Assembly (NCBI GenBank): GCA_937919685.1
Contig: CALFOM010000045.1
Coordinates: 1-38,451 of the forward strand
DNA: 38,451 nucleotides
DNA from: an uncultured Phycisphaera sp.
Lineage (GTDB): Bacteria; Planctomycetota; Phycisphaerae; Phycisphaerales; SM1A02
Reading direction: 5' to 3'
A program made the position numbers and the translations under genes. This document shows positions 1-9,169 of this stretch, piece after piece (position 1 is the stretch's first letter; each line of letters opens with the position of its first letter). The notes beneath the pieces were generated by a model. The model was not told where the DNA came from, ran no database searches, and saw only the letters and a program-made list of their open reading frames with translations.

Positions 1-3000
1 CGTCCAGCGACGTTCCGTCGCCTGGCGATGAATGCCGTCCGCATCGGGTCCCGCGAAGGTCTGTTCCTCTTCGTCGCCGAGGGAAAAGCGAAAGAGCATC
101 CCCTCGTCGACCGCGGCCTCGGTCATGCTGAACGGGTGCGCTTCGATACCGTCGTCTGCCACCCGATAGCCCGCAAGGGCGCTATCAACTCCTGCGAGCA
201 AATCATCGAGATCTCCGATCACGCCTCGTCCGCTGGCGGTGATTTCGAGCGTCACCTCCTCGCCTGCGTTTCGAGCATCAACGATTTGCTCAATCGCGAG
301 GTCGCGAATCGGACGGCCTTGGCTCGAAGTCGCCGCGTCGACCGGAGGCGAATTCGATTCGATGGCGAGGATGACCGGCCCGGTTTGATCGATGAAGTCG
401 AGGTCCATGCGCACCGGCGGAATTCGTTCGATGCTGGGATCGGTGGCTCGAAGTACGACGTACGCCAGTGGCTTCTCCTGCCAGCCAGATTCTTCTGATT
501 CTCGAACCTCCACGGACGGGTGCATCGAATCAAAGAAACCGATGCCATCGATCTCAAACCCCTTGGACAACGAGTTTCGGATGGATTGCTCAAGTCGATC
601 CCGGTAGTTGACCGACGTCCCCCGGTTTCCCAGATTCACGTACACCCCATTTTGCAGGTACTTGGCGAATCCATCGGTTTCACGGTCGACGGCGTTGGTG
701 TAACGAAGCGAGACCACCACCGCGAATGGCTCTTCGGTGCCGACCCGATCGGGTCCGTCGAGGGCGAGTCGTAGATGGATCTCATTGTCGATGAGATCCT
801 CGTAAAGGGCGTTGATCCGGCGCAGTGGCGCCGCCGAGGGATGATCGCCCACGATCCGAAGCGCATGCCGTACCACTCGTGGTTTCACTTCTGGATTCAG
901 CGAGTCGATCGCGGCCACGAGTTTCGAGGCGAGCAGACCAAGATGTTCCTCGGCAAGCGCCGGTTCCATCGCCAGAATGGTCGCCCGGATCCGCTCGATC
1001 TGTTCATCTCGCTCCGAACCTTCGAAAAGGATGTTGTCGCGCGTCACCTCGGAAAGATTGGTCGCACCGATGGCGGTGTTGAACCAAGCTTCGAACACGA
1101 AGGTCGATGGCTTCTCTTCGCCTCGACCAGCCGCCGCGGCGTACGCCTGTGCCGCCTGTTCGAAGGAATCGAAGCTCTCATCGCGAAGTCGATCGTAGTC
1201 GGCCAGATCACGGTCATTCGTCGATCGCCGATGCTCCAGCCGCTCGTAGGCGAGGGCCGCACGACGGACCGCATGCTGCCATGAATCTGGTTCTTCTTCG
1301 AGCGCTCGTTCAATGAGACGCATGGCCAGTGCATACCCATCCTCCACCACCTGCGCGATCTCCGCACCGTTCCGCCGCATTCCAAATCGTTGCTGAACCT
1401 CACGCGATCGCCAGTCCCCGCTGAGCCCTCCTTGCATCGCCGCCGCCAGCCGAGCCGCGGTGGCCGGGGGAAGCTCGTCGAGTGGACCGAGGATCCGAAC
1501 GATGTCTGCTTCGGTATAGGCCTCAGACTGGCTGTGACACGCCTGAAAGGCCTCGACGACGCCGGGGAGAGCCTTGGGATCGACGCCACGCTGGCCGACC
1601 AGATCTAGAACTCGCAGAAGTCGGTCGAGATTCCTCGCCTGTCGCCCTCGCGTGAGTGGTGCCGCGGCCATGCCGACGCGGCCTCCGTAGGCGAAGATCG
1701 CCGCCTGAATCGCCGCGTTCTGACTGCTCCCTGCGTTGGGCCGAAGTCGATTCACCCAGAGACCGAGGAACTCCTCGCCCATCTCCTCTGCTTCGTCGGG
1801 ATACTTGGAGATTCCCGTCTCCAGAATGTCCAACGCCACGTCGATCTCATCCGCCCGCGTCGCCACCCCAGTGAACGCACGATACGCCCGAACCGCCAAA
1901 CTCGGTTCGATCGAATCGAGCCAGTTCTCTTCCGGCATTGCCCGCATCAGCATCGCCACCCCCGGTGGCGGTCCGCCCCGAACCGCGTTGGCATTGGTGG
2001 CCGCCTCGGCTTCCGCGACTAATCCGATTGTCAACATGCGGAGCGGTACTCGAATCACTCGGGAGTCCACTCGTCCGGAGTCAAGCAGGGTCTCCACCGC
2101 TGACTTCATCACGAGAATCGATCTGGCCCGCTCGGTCTCGCTCAACGAACTCTCGCCCAGAAGCATCGCATCGAGTGCGATCACTTCGAGCGCCGCAGGG
2201 GCGAGCCGTTCGCTCGCAAACACTGCTTCGAGCCACGCCGTCGCCTGTGCTTCCGGGACTTCGGGAAGCCGCTTGACCGCTGCCCGGAGCGCTTCTTGCC
2301 GCAACTTGAAATCCGCATCCTCGATCAGTGCGAGCTCGCCGAACAGCTCCCATGCCCGCAAGGTCTCATCTCGATCGGCGTGGTAAAGACCGTGGATCAG
2401 AAGGCCCCGTGCATCCTGCTGCTCACGGACTCGATCGATCGGGGGAAGGTAGAGATACGCTTCGTCAGGCATCCCCGCCCGAGCCAGCAACGCCGCGGTC
2501 CGCGGGTGATTGGACTCGTCGGCACCGCCGAAGAGCCGCGTTCCAGACCGGATCTCTCCCAGCATCGGCCCGGTCGAAGATCGTGTGGAGGCCTGCTTGA
2601 GCAACTGCCCCAGCACGTCGATCTGCCAATCGGTTGGTTCGCCAGACGCGGCATTGGCCAGCGCAAGCACTTCTTCGGGCAGCAGCATCGGATCGCCTTG
2701 ATTCGTCGACTGGATCACATGTGAGTAGATGCCGGGCGCTTCATCCCCGGCTCGCTCCGCGAGAAACCACTCGAGTACCTGCCACTCCCCTGCCATCACG
2801 TTCATGTGCAGCCACTCCGCGACCTCCGCCGGTGTGGCGGCGTCTTCGGGGCGGTCCTGCTGGACAAGGCCAAGCCGAGTCCGTGCCGCGAGCACCGTCT
2901 GCGGTGTCCGGGCGAAATTCTTCCCAGTGACCAGCGGCAGCAGCGGCTGCGGACGTCCCGCGACGGAAGGTTCGGTCATGAAGAGCGCCAGGAGATCGAT

Positions 3001-3384
3001 CTCCATCGACTCATAGAAATTCCGCATGGCTGCCTGCTCGTCGGGAGGCAGTGCGTCGTAAATCTGCTTGAGCCGAGCCGCTTCGTCAGCGCCAATTCGA
3101 GGTTCGTCATCGATGCGGATGGCGGATGGCGCGGATGGCGCGGCCGCCTCCCCGCGGCCATCCTGCATCAATGGCGAGGCGGTGGCCGGTTGGGCCGGGA
3201 CCATCCGCAGGGGACGAACCACGGTGGCCGGCCGGGCTTGGGTTTGGCCAGCCACTGACCACGTCTCAAGGCCCATGGTCGCGAACACCAGAAGGAGGAC
3301 CGTCAGTTGACGGAAAGGCCGACGAAGCACGCCAAGGGTGTGTCCGGTGATTTCAATATTCTTCATGCTGAACCTGCCGTTCAT
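1..3384 (-). CDS. Giant exported helical-repeat protein, last gene of the Bat operon (partial, 3' end beyond left edge)
   Basis: The minus frame is open from about 3384 to base 1 with no stop, so at least 1,122 residues are present and the C terminus is missing. The N terminus has a basic stretch and a hydrophobic core (LTVLLLVFATMGL) ending near SVAGQ, which looks like a signal peptide, so export is inferred. Residues about 80-800 are alternating amphipathic helices of TPR-like character (alpha-solenoid, no perfect TPR). The last 320 visible residues are richer in beta strands. I recognise no catalytic motif and no named family. It follows the helical BatC-position gene by 33-75 bases. In-frame starts are ATG 3408, 3384 and 3366; 3384 and 3366 each have a weak purine-rich site upstream, and I chose 3384 tentatively. 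Inference: a periplasmic scaffold of the Bat complex. Confidence 0.8.
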   Translation of the reverse strand, partial: MNGRFSMKNIEITGHTLGVLRRPFRQLTVLLLVFATMGLETWSVAGQTQARPATVVRPLRMVPAQPATASPLMQDGRGEAAAPSAPSAIRIDDEPRIGADEAARLKQIYDALPPDEQAAMRNFYESMEIDLLALFMTEPSVAGRPQPLLPLVTGKNFARTPQTVLAARTRLGLVQQDRPEDAATPAEVAEWLHMNVMAGEWQVLEWFLAERAGDEAPGIYSHVIQSTNQGDPMLLPEEVLALANAASGEPTDWQIDVLGQLLKQASTRSSTGPMLGEIRSGTRLFGGADESNHPRTAALLARAGMPDEAYLYLPPIDRVREQQDARGLLIHGLYHADRDETLRAWELFGELALIEDADFKLRQEALRAAVKRLPEVPEAQATAWLEAVFASERLAPAALEVIALDAMLLGESSLSETERARSILVMKSAVETLLDSGRVDSRVIRVPLRMLTIGLVAEAEAATNANAVRGGPPPGVAMLMRAMPEENWLDSIEPSLAVRAYRAFTGVATRADEIDVALDILETGISKYPDEAEEMGEEFLGLWVNRLRPNAGSSQNAAIQAAIFAYGGRVGMAAAPLTRGRQARNLDRLLRVLDLVGQRGVDPKALPGVVEAFQACHSQSEAYTEADIVRILGPLDELPPATAARLAAAMQGGLSGDWRSREVQQRFGMRRNGAEIAQVVEDGYALAMRLIERALEEEPDSWQHAVRRAALAYERLEHRRSTNDRDLADYDRLRDESFDSFEQAAQAYAAAAGRGEEKPSTFVFEAWFNTAIGATNLSEVTRDNILFEGSERDEQIERIRATILAMEPALAEEHLGLLASKLVAAIDSLNPEVKPRVVRHALRIVGDHPSAAPLRRINALYEDLIDNEIHLRLALDGPDRVGTEEPFAVVVSLRYTNAVDRETDGFAKYLQNGVYVNLGNRGTSVNYRDRLEQSIRNSLSKGFEIDGIGFFDSMHPSVEVRESEESGWQEKPLAYVVLRATDPSIERIPPVRMDLDFIDQTGPVILAIESNSPPVDAATSSQGRPIRDLAIEQIVDARNAGEEVTLEITASGRGVIGDLDDLLAGVDSALAGYRVADDGIEAHPFSMTEAAVDEGMLFRFSLGDEEEQTFAGPDADGIHRQATERRWT

Positions 3385-3441
3385 GTGAATGTTCCAACTT
3401 TCAATCATCAACTGATCCAATTCATCGATCGACTTCACCGA

Positions 3442-4347
3442 CTACCAACCCGGCCCGATCGGACCGGCCCCGCCTGCACCTCGGCCATCCCGCTGCGTGG
3501 GTGGTCGAGGAGAGACCCCCGGGCGGCCTTGGCCCGGTCGCCGACCACGCATCGCGCCCGGACTTTCCCGTGGCAATGGGCGGCCCTCGAGCTCGGACTT
3601 GTCCATCTGTTCGAGATCAATCGTCCGTTCCACATTGTCTTCGAGACCTTGCACCTGTGCCTTATCGACATCTCCGGCACGTGCGGTCTCGGCGAGGTAG
3701 CGGAAGTGTTGTCTCGCCTTGATCACCTCGGCCCGCCATTTCACGGCAGGTTCACCGGCGAGCCGAAGCAGACGAGCCCCGAAGTAATGCGCTGTCGCCA
3801 ACTCTTCTCGAGCGGCTCGAGCGAGTTCCACATCGCGGGCCTGATCGGACCGAGGCTCGATCAACAACTCAAGATCCGTCGCCCCGTCCCAGATGGCGCC
3901 GGACCTGACTAGGGCTCGTCCCTTCGACCAACGAACTCGATCCAACGTCCGCGGATCGCCGTCTTTCAGTCGTTCTTCGACCTGCGCATACGCATCAGCA
4001 GTCTCAACCCAACGGGCGGCGGCCTCTTCATAGGCGAGTCGCTCCAATTCCATCGCGGCCAGGAGTGCCGCATCATCCGCCCCTCCGTCGATCTCATCCG
4101 GATGATCGAAATGATCCAGAAACGTCGCTCGCCGTTGGTTGATGACGATCAGATGCGCGTCATACGCACGCCCCTGAGCTTCGATCGCGGCGCGTTCGAG
4201 AACGCTGGCTTCCCGAAATCGGGTCGCCGCAATCTCGCGTGCGGCCAACGAGCGGCCCGGCCCGAAGTGGAAGGCGAGTACCGCGACAGGGATCAGCGCC
4301 CAGAACGTCCATCCCATTCGGCGAATCATGCCTTGAGTTCTGCTCAT
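3442..4347 (-). CDS. Membrane-anchored helical protein in the BatC position of the Bat operon
   Basis: A 301-residue protein with one N-terminal transmembrane segment (about residues 13-28). A long charged helical region follows that could form TPR-like or coiled-coil repeats (about 35-260). The tail is rich in Gly, Pro and Arg. ATG 4347 overlaps the batB stop as ATGA and is preceded by a strong GAGGGAGGGGG ribosome site, so it is preferred to the longer upstream reading. In Bat operons this slot usually holds the TPR protein BatC; the position and helical character fit, but I cannot show homology. The single stop is TAG (3444-3442), and the next gene continues in the same reading frame. Confidence 0.8.
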   Translation of the reverse strand: MSRTQGMIRRMGWTFWALIPVAVLAFHFGPGRSLAAREIAATRFREASVLERAAIEAQGRAYDAHLIVINQRRATFLDHFDHPDEIDGGADDAALLAAMELERLAYEEAAARWVETADAYAQVEERLKDGDPRTLDRVRWSKGRALVRSGAIWDGATDLELLIEPRSDQARDVELARAAREELATAHYFGARLLRLAGEPAVKWRAEVIKARQHFRYLAETARAGDVDKAQVQGLEDNVERTIDLEQMDKSELEGRPLPRESPGAMRGRRPGQGRPGVSPRPPTQRDGRGAGGAGPIGPGW

Positions 4348-5357
4348 GCGACCCCCTCCCTCGTCACGTTGGAATCCGCTCCCGACCTCCAACCACGACT
4401 CCAGGATCGAGGCCGACCTGCCAGGGCGAGCGCCGGTCCGATCAAGGCCAGCAGCCCGGCACCGGTCACCGCAGAGAAGATTGCCAACTCCCGAAGGCCC
4501 GCTGCATCACCAAGGCGTGGTTCGATCATTGTGAGATCTTCGAGCAGGTCACTACTCGGATGTTTTCGGTTTCCTTCATGGAACGTCCCGCCCAACCGAG
4601 CGGCGAGTTGTTTCAGCGAGACGGTGTCCTGCCGTGATGCGTGGCCCCCAACCTGGAGGGTTCGTTGCGGATCACCCACGCCGATCACAATGGTGTCGGC
4701 GATGGAGGCGGGCAACCGAGGCAGACCGCTCGCTGCCAGTTCATCGCCATCACTGACCACCAGCAAGGTCGCGGTGCCTGGCATCCAGGGTTTCGCGACC
4801 TCCAGCGCCTTTGCGACTCCCTCGGAAATCTTCGTCGGGCCGGACTCGAACGCGGTCGACATCGGAAGACCGTCCAACGCGTTTCGGACGACCTCTTTGT
4901 CGAATGTTTCGGTGAGCACTGGAAGGGCATCGGTGTAGAAAGCCACGAGTGAAATTCTGGTCGTCGAAGCGTCGATCCGGTCGAGCACTCCCTGAACCAG
5001 CTTCCCCGCCCAGGCCGCCCGCGAGATCTTCTCGACCTCAGGGCCGGCATCGACCAGTTGCATCGAGGGTGAGACATCGAGCGCGATGAGCAGATGTTTC
5101 GAAGCCTCTCGCTCGGGCGTCTCGTCTCTGATCTTTGGGTCGAGCGATGCGAGCACGAGGAGACCCCAGGTCGCGGCCGCGGCGCCGAAGATTCGAAGTG
5201 GTGACGCGATCGCCGTCCACCGCGCCGAACGCCCGGAAGGTCCAAAGGCGAGATAGGCGATCCGTCGGATTCGACGATGGTGGATCGACTCTGCCGTCGC
5301 GACCACAATCGCCACCAATCCTGCGATGAGGAGTGCGATCAAAGGAGTGATCACCAT
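4344..5357 (-). CDS. batB: BatB-like von Willebrand A domain membrane protein
   Basis: A 337-residue membrane protein with transmembrane segments near residues 4-22 and 55-71 and another near 293-312. Between them lies a von Willebrand factor A domain. The metal-ion site is visible as DVSPS (D94, S96, S98), with a later TLLVVSDGDE strand giving the second acidic loop. This is the layout of BatA/BatB proteins encoded with MoxR ATPases, which are thought to act in envelope stress or aerotolerance; the biochemical role is not established. Its ATG lies inside the end of batA (ATGGTGA), and its own stop overlaps the next start (ATGA), so translation is probably coupled through the operon. Confidence 0.9.
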   Translation of the reverse strand: MVITPLIALLIAGLVAIVVATAESIHHRRIRRIAYLAFGPSGRSARWTAIASPLRIFGAAAATWGLLVLASLDPKIRDETPEREASKHLLIALDVSPSMQLVDAGPEVEKISRAAWAGKLVQGVLDRIDASTTRISLVAFYTDALPVLTETFDKEVVRNALDGLPMSTAFESGPTKISEGVAKALEVAKPWMPGTATLLVVSDGDELAASGLPRLPASIADTIVIGVGDPQRTLQVGGHASRQDTVSLKQLAARLGGTFHEGNRKHPSSDLLEDLTMIEPRLGDAAGLRELAIFSAVTGAGLLALIGPALALAGRPRSWSRGWRSGADSNVTREGVA

Positions 5358-6259
5358 GGGGTGTACCTCCCCCAGCAGAGTCCGACCAGATGACCAAAGA
5401 GCCCTACCAGCCCGAGGATGGCAAAGGGAAGGAAAAAGTCCATCGGAACCGTACCGCCAAGCTCGAAGCGATCGGGTCGGAGCCTTCCGATCTGATCAAA
5501 CACACGCTGAAGCCCTTTCCGGTCGGTCGCCACGAACGCCTCCCCGCCCGTCTCCCGGGCAAGATCCTGTACCACTGCCGGAACGGCGCCATCACCAACA
5601 TGAACATGGTGCACCGTGATGTTCGAGGCCTTCAGTTCATCCGCGAGTTGGAGTGCTGCGTTGGAATCACTGAGATCACTGCTGACCCCGTCCGAGACCA
5701 GAATGATCATCCGATCGCCGTTCTCCGCCTCCGTCACCATGTTGCCGAGGCAGAAACGCAACGCCAAGCCGATTCGCGTGCCACCCATGTGCATCGGCTG
5801 CCGTTGGGGATCAGCGAAGGGGAGCGCGTTCCGGATCGCATCGAGATCCTGAGTGAGTGGGACCCATCGAATGGGATAGGAGCCAAAGATCGTGAGCCCA
5901 AAGGCGTCTCCTTCGCGTGAGTCGACAAACTCTCCGACTGCGTCCCGAGCCATCTCGTAGCGCCTGCCCATCGACATGCTGCCGGAGACATCGACGCAGA
6001 ACTGGATATTGGTCAGCACCCGCTGATCCGTCGGCTTCCGGAGTACCTGCGGTCCCGCAAGGATGAAAATTACGCCGATCAACGCAACGGCCGGAAGACA
6101 GTCGAATGCCGAGAGCATCCATGGCGTCCAACGTGCCGGCACATGATCCTGATGATCGAAGGGCATCGCGACGCCCCAACCTCGTCGCTGCCAGGACCAG
6201 ACCAGAAGCACCACCGGCACCGCCAACAGAAGCAGGATGATTGGATCGGTGAAACTCAT
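5351..6259 (-). CDS. batA: BatA-like von Willebrand A domain membrane protein
   Basis: A 302-residue protein. Two N-terminal membrane segments (about 5-22 and 56-72) lead into a von Willebrand A domain with a complete metal-ion site: DVSGS (D90, S92, S94), the MGGT threonine (T161) and ILVSDG (D190). A C-terminal membrane segment covers about 276-294. All of this matches BatA of the MoxR-linked Bat operons. Its start overlaps the preceding gene's stop as ATGA (6259-6256), and its stop overlaps the batB start. Together with BatB it probably forms the membrane-attached VWA pair on which the MoxR ATPase acts. Confidence 0.92.
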   Translation of the reverse strand: MSFTDPIILLLLAVPVVLLVWSWQRRGWGVAMPFDHQDHVPARWTPWMLSAFDCLPAVALIGVIFILAGPQVLRKPTDQRVLTNIQFCVDVSGSMSMGRRYEMARDAVGEFVDSREGDAFGLTIFGSYPIRWVPLTQDLDAIRNALPFADPQRQPMHMGGTRIGLALRFCLGNMVTEAENGDRMIILVSDGVSSDLSDSNAALQLADELKASNITVHHVHVGDGAVPAVVQDLARETGGEAFVATDRKGLQRVFDQIGRLRPDRFELGGTVPMDFFLPFAILGLVGLFGHLVGLCWGRYTPW

Positions 6260-7170
6260 GCGTTCCGCTCCGGTTCCGGCGTGAGATAGGGCGCCAGCAG
6301 ATCCGAGATCTCACGCTTCGTCGGAGGGTTCTGATGCGGCGCATGAAGCCATGCTTCGATGGACCGGAGAAGTCGCCCCGCTACCAGGTGCCCGCGGAGT
6401 TCGGCTACCGCACGGACGCGATCCGGCCCGAGCCCGAGGCGTTCCTGCCAATAGGCGTAGAGCAGCAACTCGAGGCGACCCTGCTCTGCCACCGTCAGAT
6501 CCCTTGTCGCCGCGATTTCGACCAGAGGCGCGATCTTCTCGGCGATGGTGGGTGGCGGGACCACTTCGACTTGCGGCGGGGGACGCCGCAGGAGTCTTCG
6601 AGTCACCACGATCACGGGTACGAGCAACCAGGCGATTCCGATTGCTCCCAGAATCGTTCGATAGCCACCACCGATGGTGACCGACGGCGCCTCGGCGAGG
6701 AAGACGTCGCTGGGCGCGTTCGCAGAGAGATTTGAAACCACTTCGATCATCTGCGGACCGATGCGATCGATCGGGCCTCCATCTTCGAAGACCAGCACTT
6801 CCCGGAGATCGAACTCACCAACGTCGGTACCGATGAACTCCAGTTCGGAGACGTGTCTCCGGTCGGGACCGATTCGGACGCCTGCGACCCGGACAAGAAG
6901 GGGCGAGGCAAGATTCAGATCCGGCCGGCCTCGAACGAATCCATGCTCGCTTTCGACCACAAGACGGCCGGTGATGCCACGGGTCACCGTGACCATGTCC
7001 TGAGCCACGAACATCGACGCGGCCGGAGCCAGACGGGTTGGCAGGATCAACACCAACCACGCGGTGAATGCGATGGATCCGATGGATCCGATGGATCCGA
7101 TGGATCCGTTCGTCTTCGTGAATCGCATGAATCGCATGAATCGCATGAATCGCGTGGCGAGTCCATTCAT
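6256..7170 (-). CDS. Bat-operon membrane protein, BatD/DUF4381-like by position and topology
   Basis: A 304-residue protein. The N terminus carries two runs of tandem tripeptides, RFM (residues 8-16) and GSI (22-33), then a hydrophobic stretch (about 34-46) that could be a signal sequence or anchor. A beta-rich outer domain spans about 52-165, a single membrane helix about 174-192, and a cytoplasmic helical tail of about 110 residues follows. It lies between the DUF58 gene and batA, where DUF4381 or BatD-type proteins are common. I see no decisive family motif, so the name rests on topology and context. ATG 7170 overlaps the DUF58 stop (ATGA) and follows a GGGGGGC ribosome site, which rules out the longer alternative from 7257. 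Confidence 0.78.
   Translation of the reverse strand: MNGLATRFMRFMRFMRFTKTNGSIGSIGSIGSIAFTAWLVLILPTRLAPAASMFVAQDMVTVTRGITGRLVVESEHGFVRGRPDLNLASPLLVRVAGVRIGPDRRHVSELEFIGTDVGEFDLREVLVFEDGGPIDRIGPQMIEVVSNLSANAPSDVFLAEAPSVTIGGGYRTILGAIGIAWLLVPVIVVTRRLLRRPPPQVEVVPPPTIAEKIAPLVEIAATRDLTVAEQGRLELLLYAYWQERLGLGPDRVRAVAELRGHLVAGRLLRSIEAWLHAPHQNPPTKREISDLLAPYLTPEPERNA
7071..7106 (+). repeat. Tandem 9-bp repeat, four copies of CGATGGATC, inside a coding N terminus
   Basis: Four exact consecutive copies. On the minus strand they encode the GSI tripeptide repeated in the N-terminal region of the Bat membrane protein at 6256-7170. The unit is a multiple of three, so a copy-number change would keep the frame. 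Confidence 0.97.
7120..7155 (+). repeat. Tandem 9-bp repeat, three exact and one near-exact copy of GAATCGCAT
   Basis: A second, unrelated 9-bp array 13 bases from the first. On the minus strand it encodes RFM repeats that make up the basic start of the Bat membrane protein just after its ATG at 7170. Confidence 0.97.
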
Positions 7171-8066
7171 GATCGCCCCCCGCCCGTGCCCGCACGCTCG
7201 GCGAGAAAGTGACGCAACGGCGGCAGGAATGGCCGATCCGTCTCCAATTGAAGACAACTGGCGCCGGCCCGCGCCAGGCGGCGGGCCACGTCATCTTCAC
7301 CCTTCGCCTCCGCAAGGCCCCGCCACTGCGAGCGTCCACCGCCGATGAAATCACGACCGGTCTCCGCCTCTCGTCCCCGGAAGAATCCGGCCCGAAGCCG
7401 ACCCCGTTCCGCCGGGTCGCGGAGCTTGATCACGATCACATCGTGTTTCTGCGCCGCATGCTTGATCGAGGCAATCGCGTCCGGGTCGTGAAGGTCGCTC
7501 AGAATCACCATTACGCTGGCCCGGCGGGCGCGGACCACCAGTTCCCGAAGCCGTTCTCCAAGCCGGGTGGCTTCGTTGACGCCACCCATGCGAAGCGGTT
7601 CCAACGCCTGATAGAGATCAGACCGTAGAAGACTCGGCTCGACGCGAGTCCGGCGTTCGCCGGCTCCGATCACCGCGCAGGGGCTCAGTCGCCGTTGCGC
7701 GAGGACGCCAATGGCGGCCGCAATCCACACCGCCAAATCGTGCTTGGTGAGCGGGATCGACGAGACCGTCATGGACGCCGAGGTATCCACCACGAGATTG
7801 ACCGACGTCCGCTTGAGCGCTTCGTATTCCTTGACGTAGGTCCGCGTGGTCCGCGCGGTCATTCGCCAATCAATCTGCTTGATGGGATCGCCGGGCTCAT
7901 AGGGCCGAGACTGCGCGTACTCGATGCCGCTTCCTGTAAAGAGCGAAGCATCCGTACCAAAGGCCAGATCGTCGGCGAGTCGACGAACCACCATCTCGAA
8001 GTCGCCGTGCGACAACTCCTCAGGAGGACCGAGTCGACTTCCGGGTTCGTGGGCCATGCCGGTCAT
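7167..8066 (-). CDS. DUF58 family protein of the Bat operon
   Basis: A 299-residue protein with the DUF58 signature RPYEPGDPIKQIDWRMTAR (residues 54-72). A VWA-like fold follows with DTSASM at 94-99 and VMVILSDL further on. There is no membrane segment, so it is probably cytoplasmic. DUF58 proteins nearly always accompany MoxR ATPases. Their molecular activity is unknown; a role as adaptor between the ATPase and the membrane VWA proteins is inference. ATG 8066 overlaps the moxR stop as TGATG, which supports this start over the much longer upstream reading. A second ATG three codons later is also possible. Confidence 0.92.
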   Translation of the reverse strand: MTGMAHEPGSRLGPPEELSHGDFEMVVRRLADDLAFGTDASLFTGSGIEYAQSRPYEPGDPIKQIDWRMTARTTRTYVKEYEALKRTSVNLVVDTSASMTVSSIPLTKHDLAVWIAAAIGVLAQRRLSPCAVIGAGERRTRVEPSLLRSDLYQALEPLRMGGVNEATRLGERLRELVVRARRASVMVILSDLHDPDAIASIKHAAQKHDVIVIKLRDPAERGRLRAGFFRGREAETGRDFIGGGRSQWRGLAEAKGEDDVARRLARAGASCLQLETDRPFLPPLRHFLAERAGTGGGRS

Positions 8067-9070
8067 CAGGCGAGATTCGCCAAGATCTCGCGGAGTACGT
8101 CCTCGCCGCGCCGACCATCGGCCAATGCTTCGTAGGTGAGTCGGATCCGATGAAGGACGACGTCCTCCGCGAGGGCCAGAAAGTCTTCGGGAACCGCGAA
8201 GTCGCGTCCCTGGATGAACGCCCGAGCTCGCGATGCGTTCACCAGGGCGATCGCCGCCCGAGGTGAGCAGCCCAGTTCGAGGTCCGGATGGTTCCGGGTC
8301 ATCGTCACCAGTTCCACGCAATCTCTCACGAACACGTCGCTGACATGAACCTGCAGCACGCCCTCCATCGCCGAGGTGAGATCCTTGATGTGGTACGGGC
8401 TCGACTCCTCGATCGCATCGAACGCGGACATCGGCACGGCGCCATCGCCTTGTCGCTTCAACTTCAACTGAAGACCTCGACGGACGACTTCGGTCTCTTG
8501 ATCAAACGTCGGGTAACTCAGTCGATGACGGAGCATGAATCGGTCGAGTTGGGCCTCGGGAAGTTCAAACGTTCCTGCCTGTTCGACCGGATTCTGCGTA
8601 GCGATCACTAAGAAAGGTGCCGGCAGATCATGCGTCGTATCACCGATCGAGACGCGTCGTTCCTGCATCGCTTCAAGCAATGCGGACTGGACTTTGGGAG
8701 ACGCCCGATTGATCTCGTCGGCGAGCAGAAGATTGGTAAAGGCCGGTCCCTTGTGGATTCGAAACTGACCGGTCTCCGGATCGAGGATCTCCGAACCGAC
8801 GATGTCGGAAGGAAGGAGATCGATGGTGAACTGGATCCGCTTGAAGTCGAGATCAATCGCTCGGCCCACCGCTTGTACCAGCAAGGTCTTCGCGATCCCC
8901 GGAACGCCTTCGAGCAAGAGATGGCCGCCCGTGAGGAGCGCGATCAGCACCCGTTCAACAACGACCTCCTGACCGACCACGGTCTTCGCGACGCTGGCCG
9001 CAACGGTCTCCGAGAAATTCGAGCCGAGGCCGAGGGTCGAGGCGTCGGCGGTTTGATTGCGATCGGTCAT
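8066..9070 (-). CDS. moxR: MoxR-family AAA+ ATPase
   Basis: A 334-residue AAA+ ATPase of the MoxR group. Visible are Walker A GVPGIAKT (residues 55-62), Walker B LLLADEINRA (114-123), the sensor-1 strand ATQNP (157-161) and the PEAQLDRFML arginine-finger region (171-180). The helical C-terminal lid is present and the length is normal. It is the first gene of the Bat set and would act as the chaperone-like motor for the VWA proteins downstream. I chose ATG 9070; the open frame extends to a TTG at 9145, but those extra residues look unconserved. A GAGGG lies 13 bases upstream, rather far for a ribosome site. Confidence 0.93.
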   Translation of the reverse strand: MTDRNQTADASTLGLGSNFSETVAASVAKTVVGQEVVVERVLIALLTGGHLLLEGVPGIAKTLLVQAVGRAIDLDFKRIQFTIDLLPSDIVGSEILDPETGQFRIHKGPAFTNLLLADEINRASPKVQSALLEAMQERRVSIGDTTHDLPAPFLVIATQNPVEQAGTFELPEAQLDRFMLRHRLSYPTFDQETEVVRRGLQLKLKRQGDGAVPMSAFDAIEESSPYHIKDLTSAMEGVLQVHVSDVFVRDCVELVTMTRNHPDLELGCSPRAAIALVNASRARAFIQGRDFAVPEDFLALAEDVVLHRIRLTYEALADGRRGEDVLREILANLA

Positions 9071-9169
9071 GGTCTGGTCGAATCCCTCATGGGTATTGAA
9101 TCGCGGTCGATCGGCATGATGACCGCTGAGAAGCCGCCCGTACAAAGGCCAGGGAAGGTTGTGCGACGG

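Noticed and set aside
1736-2386. 216-codon plus-strand frame in the left part
   Set aside because: Very Ser/Ala-rich, and antisense to the continuous minus-strand frame of the giant Bat-operon protein.
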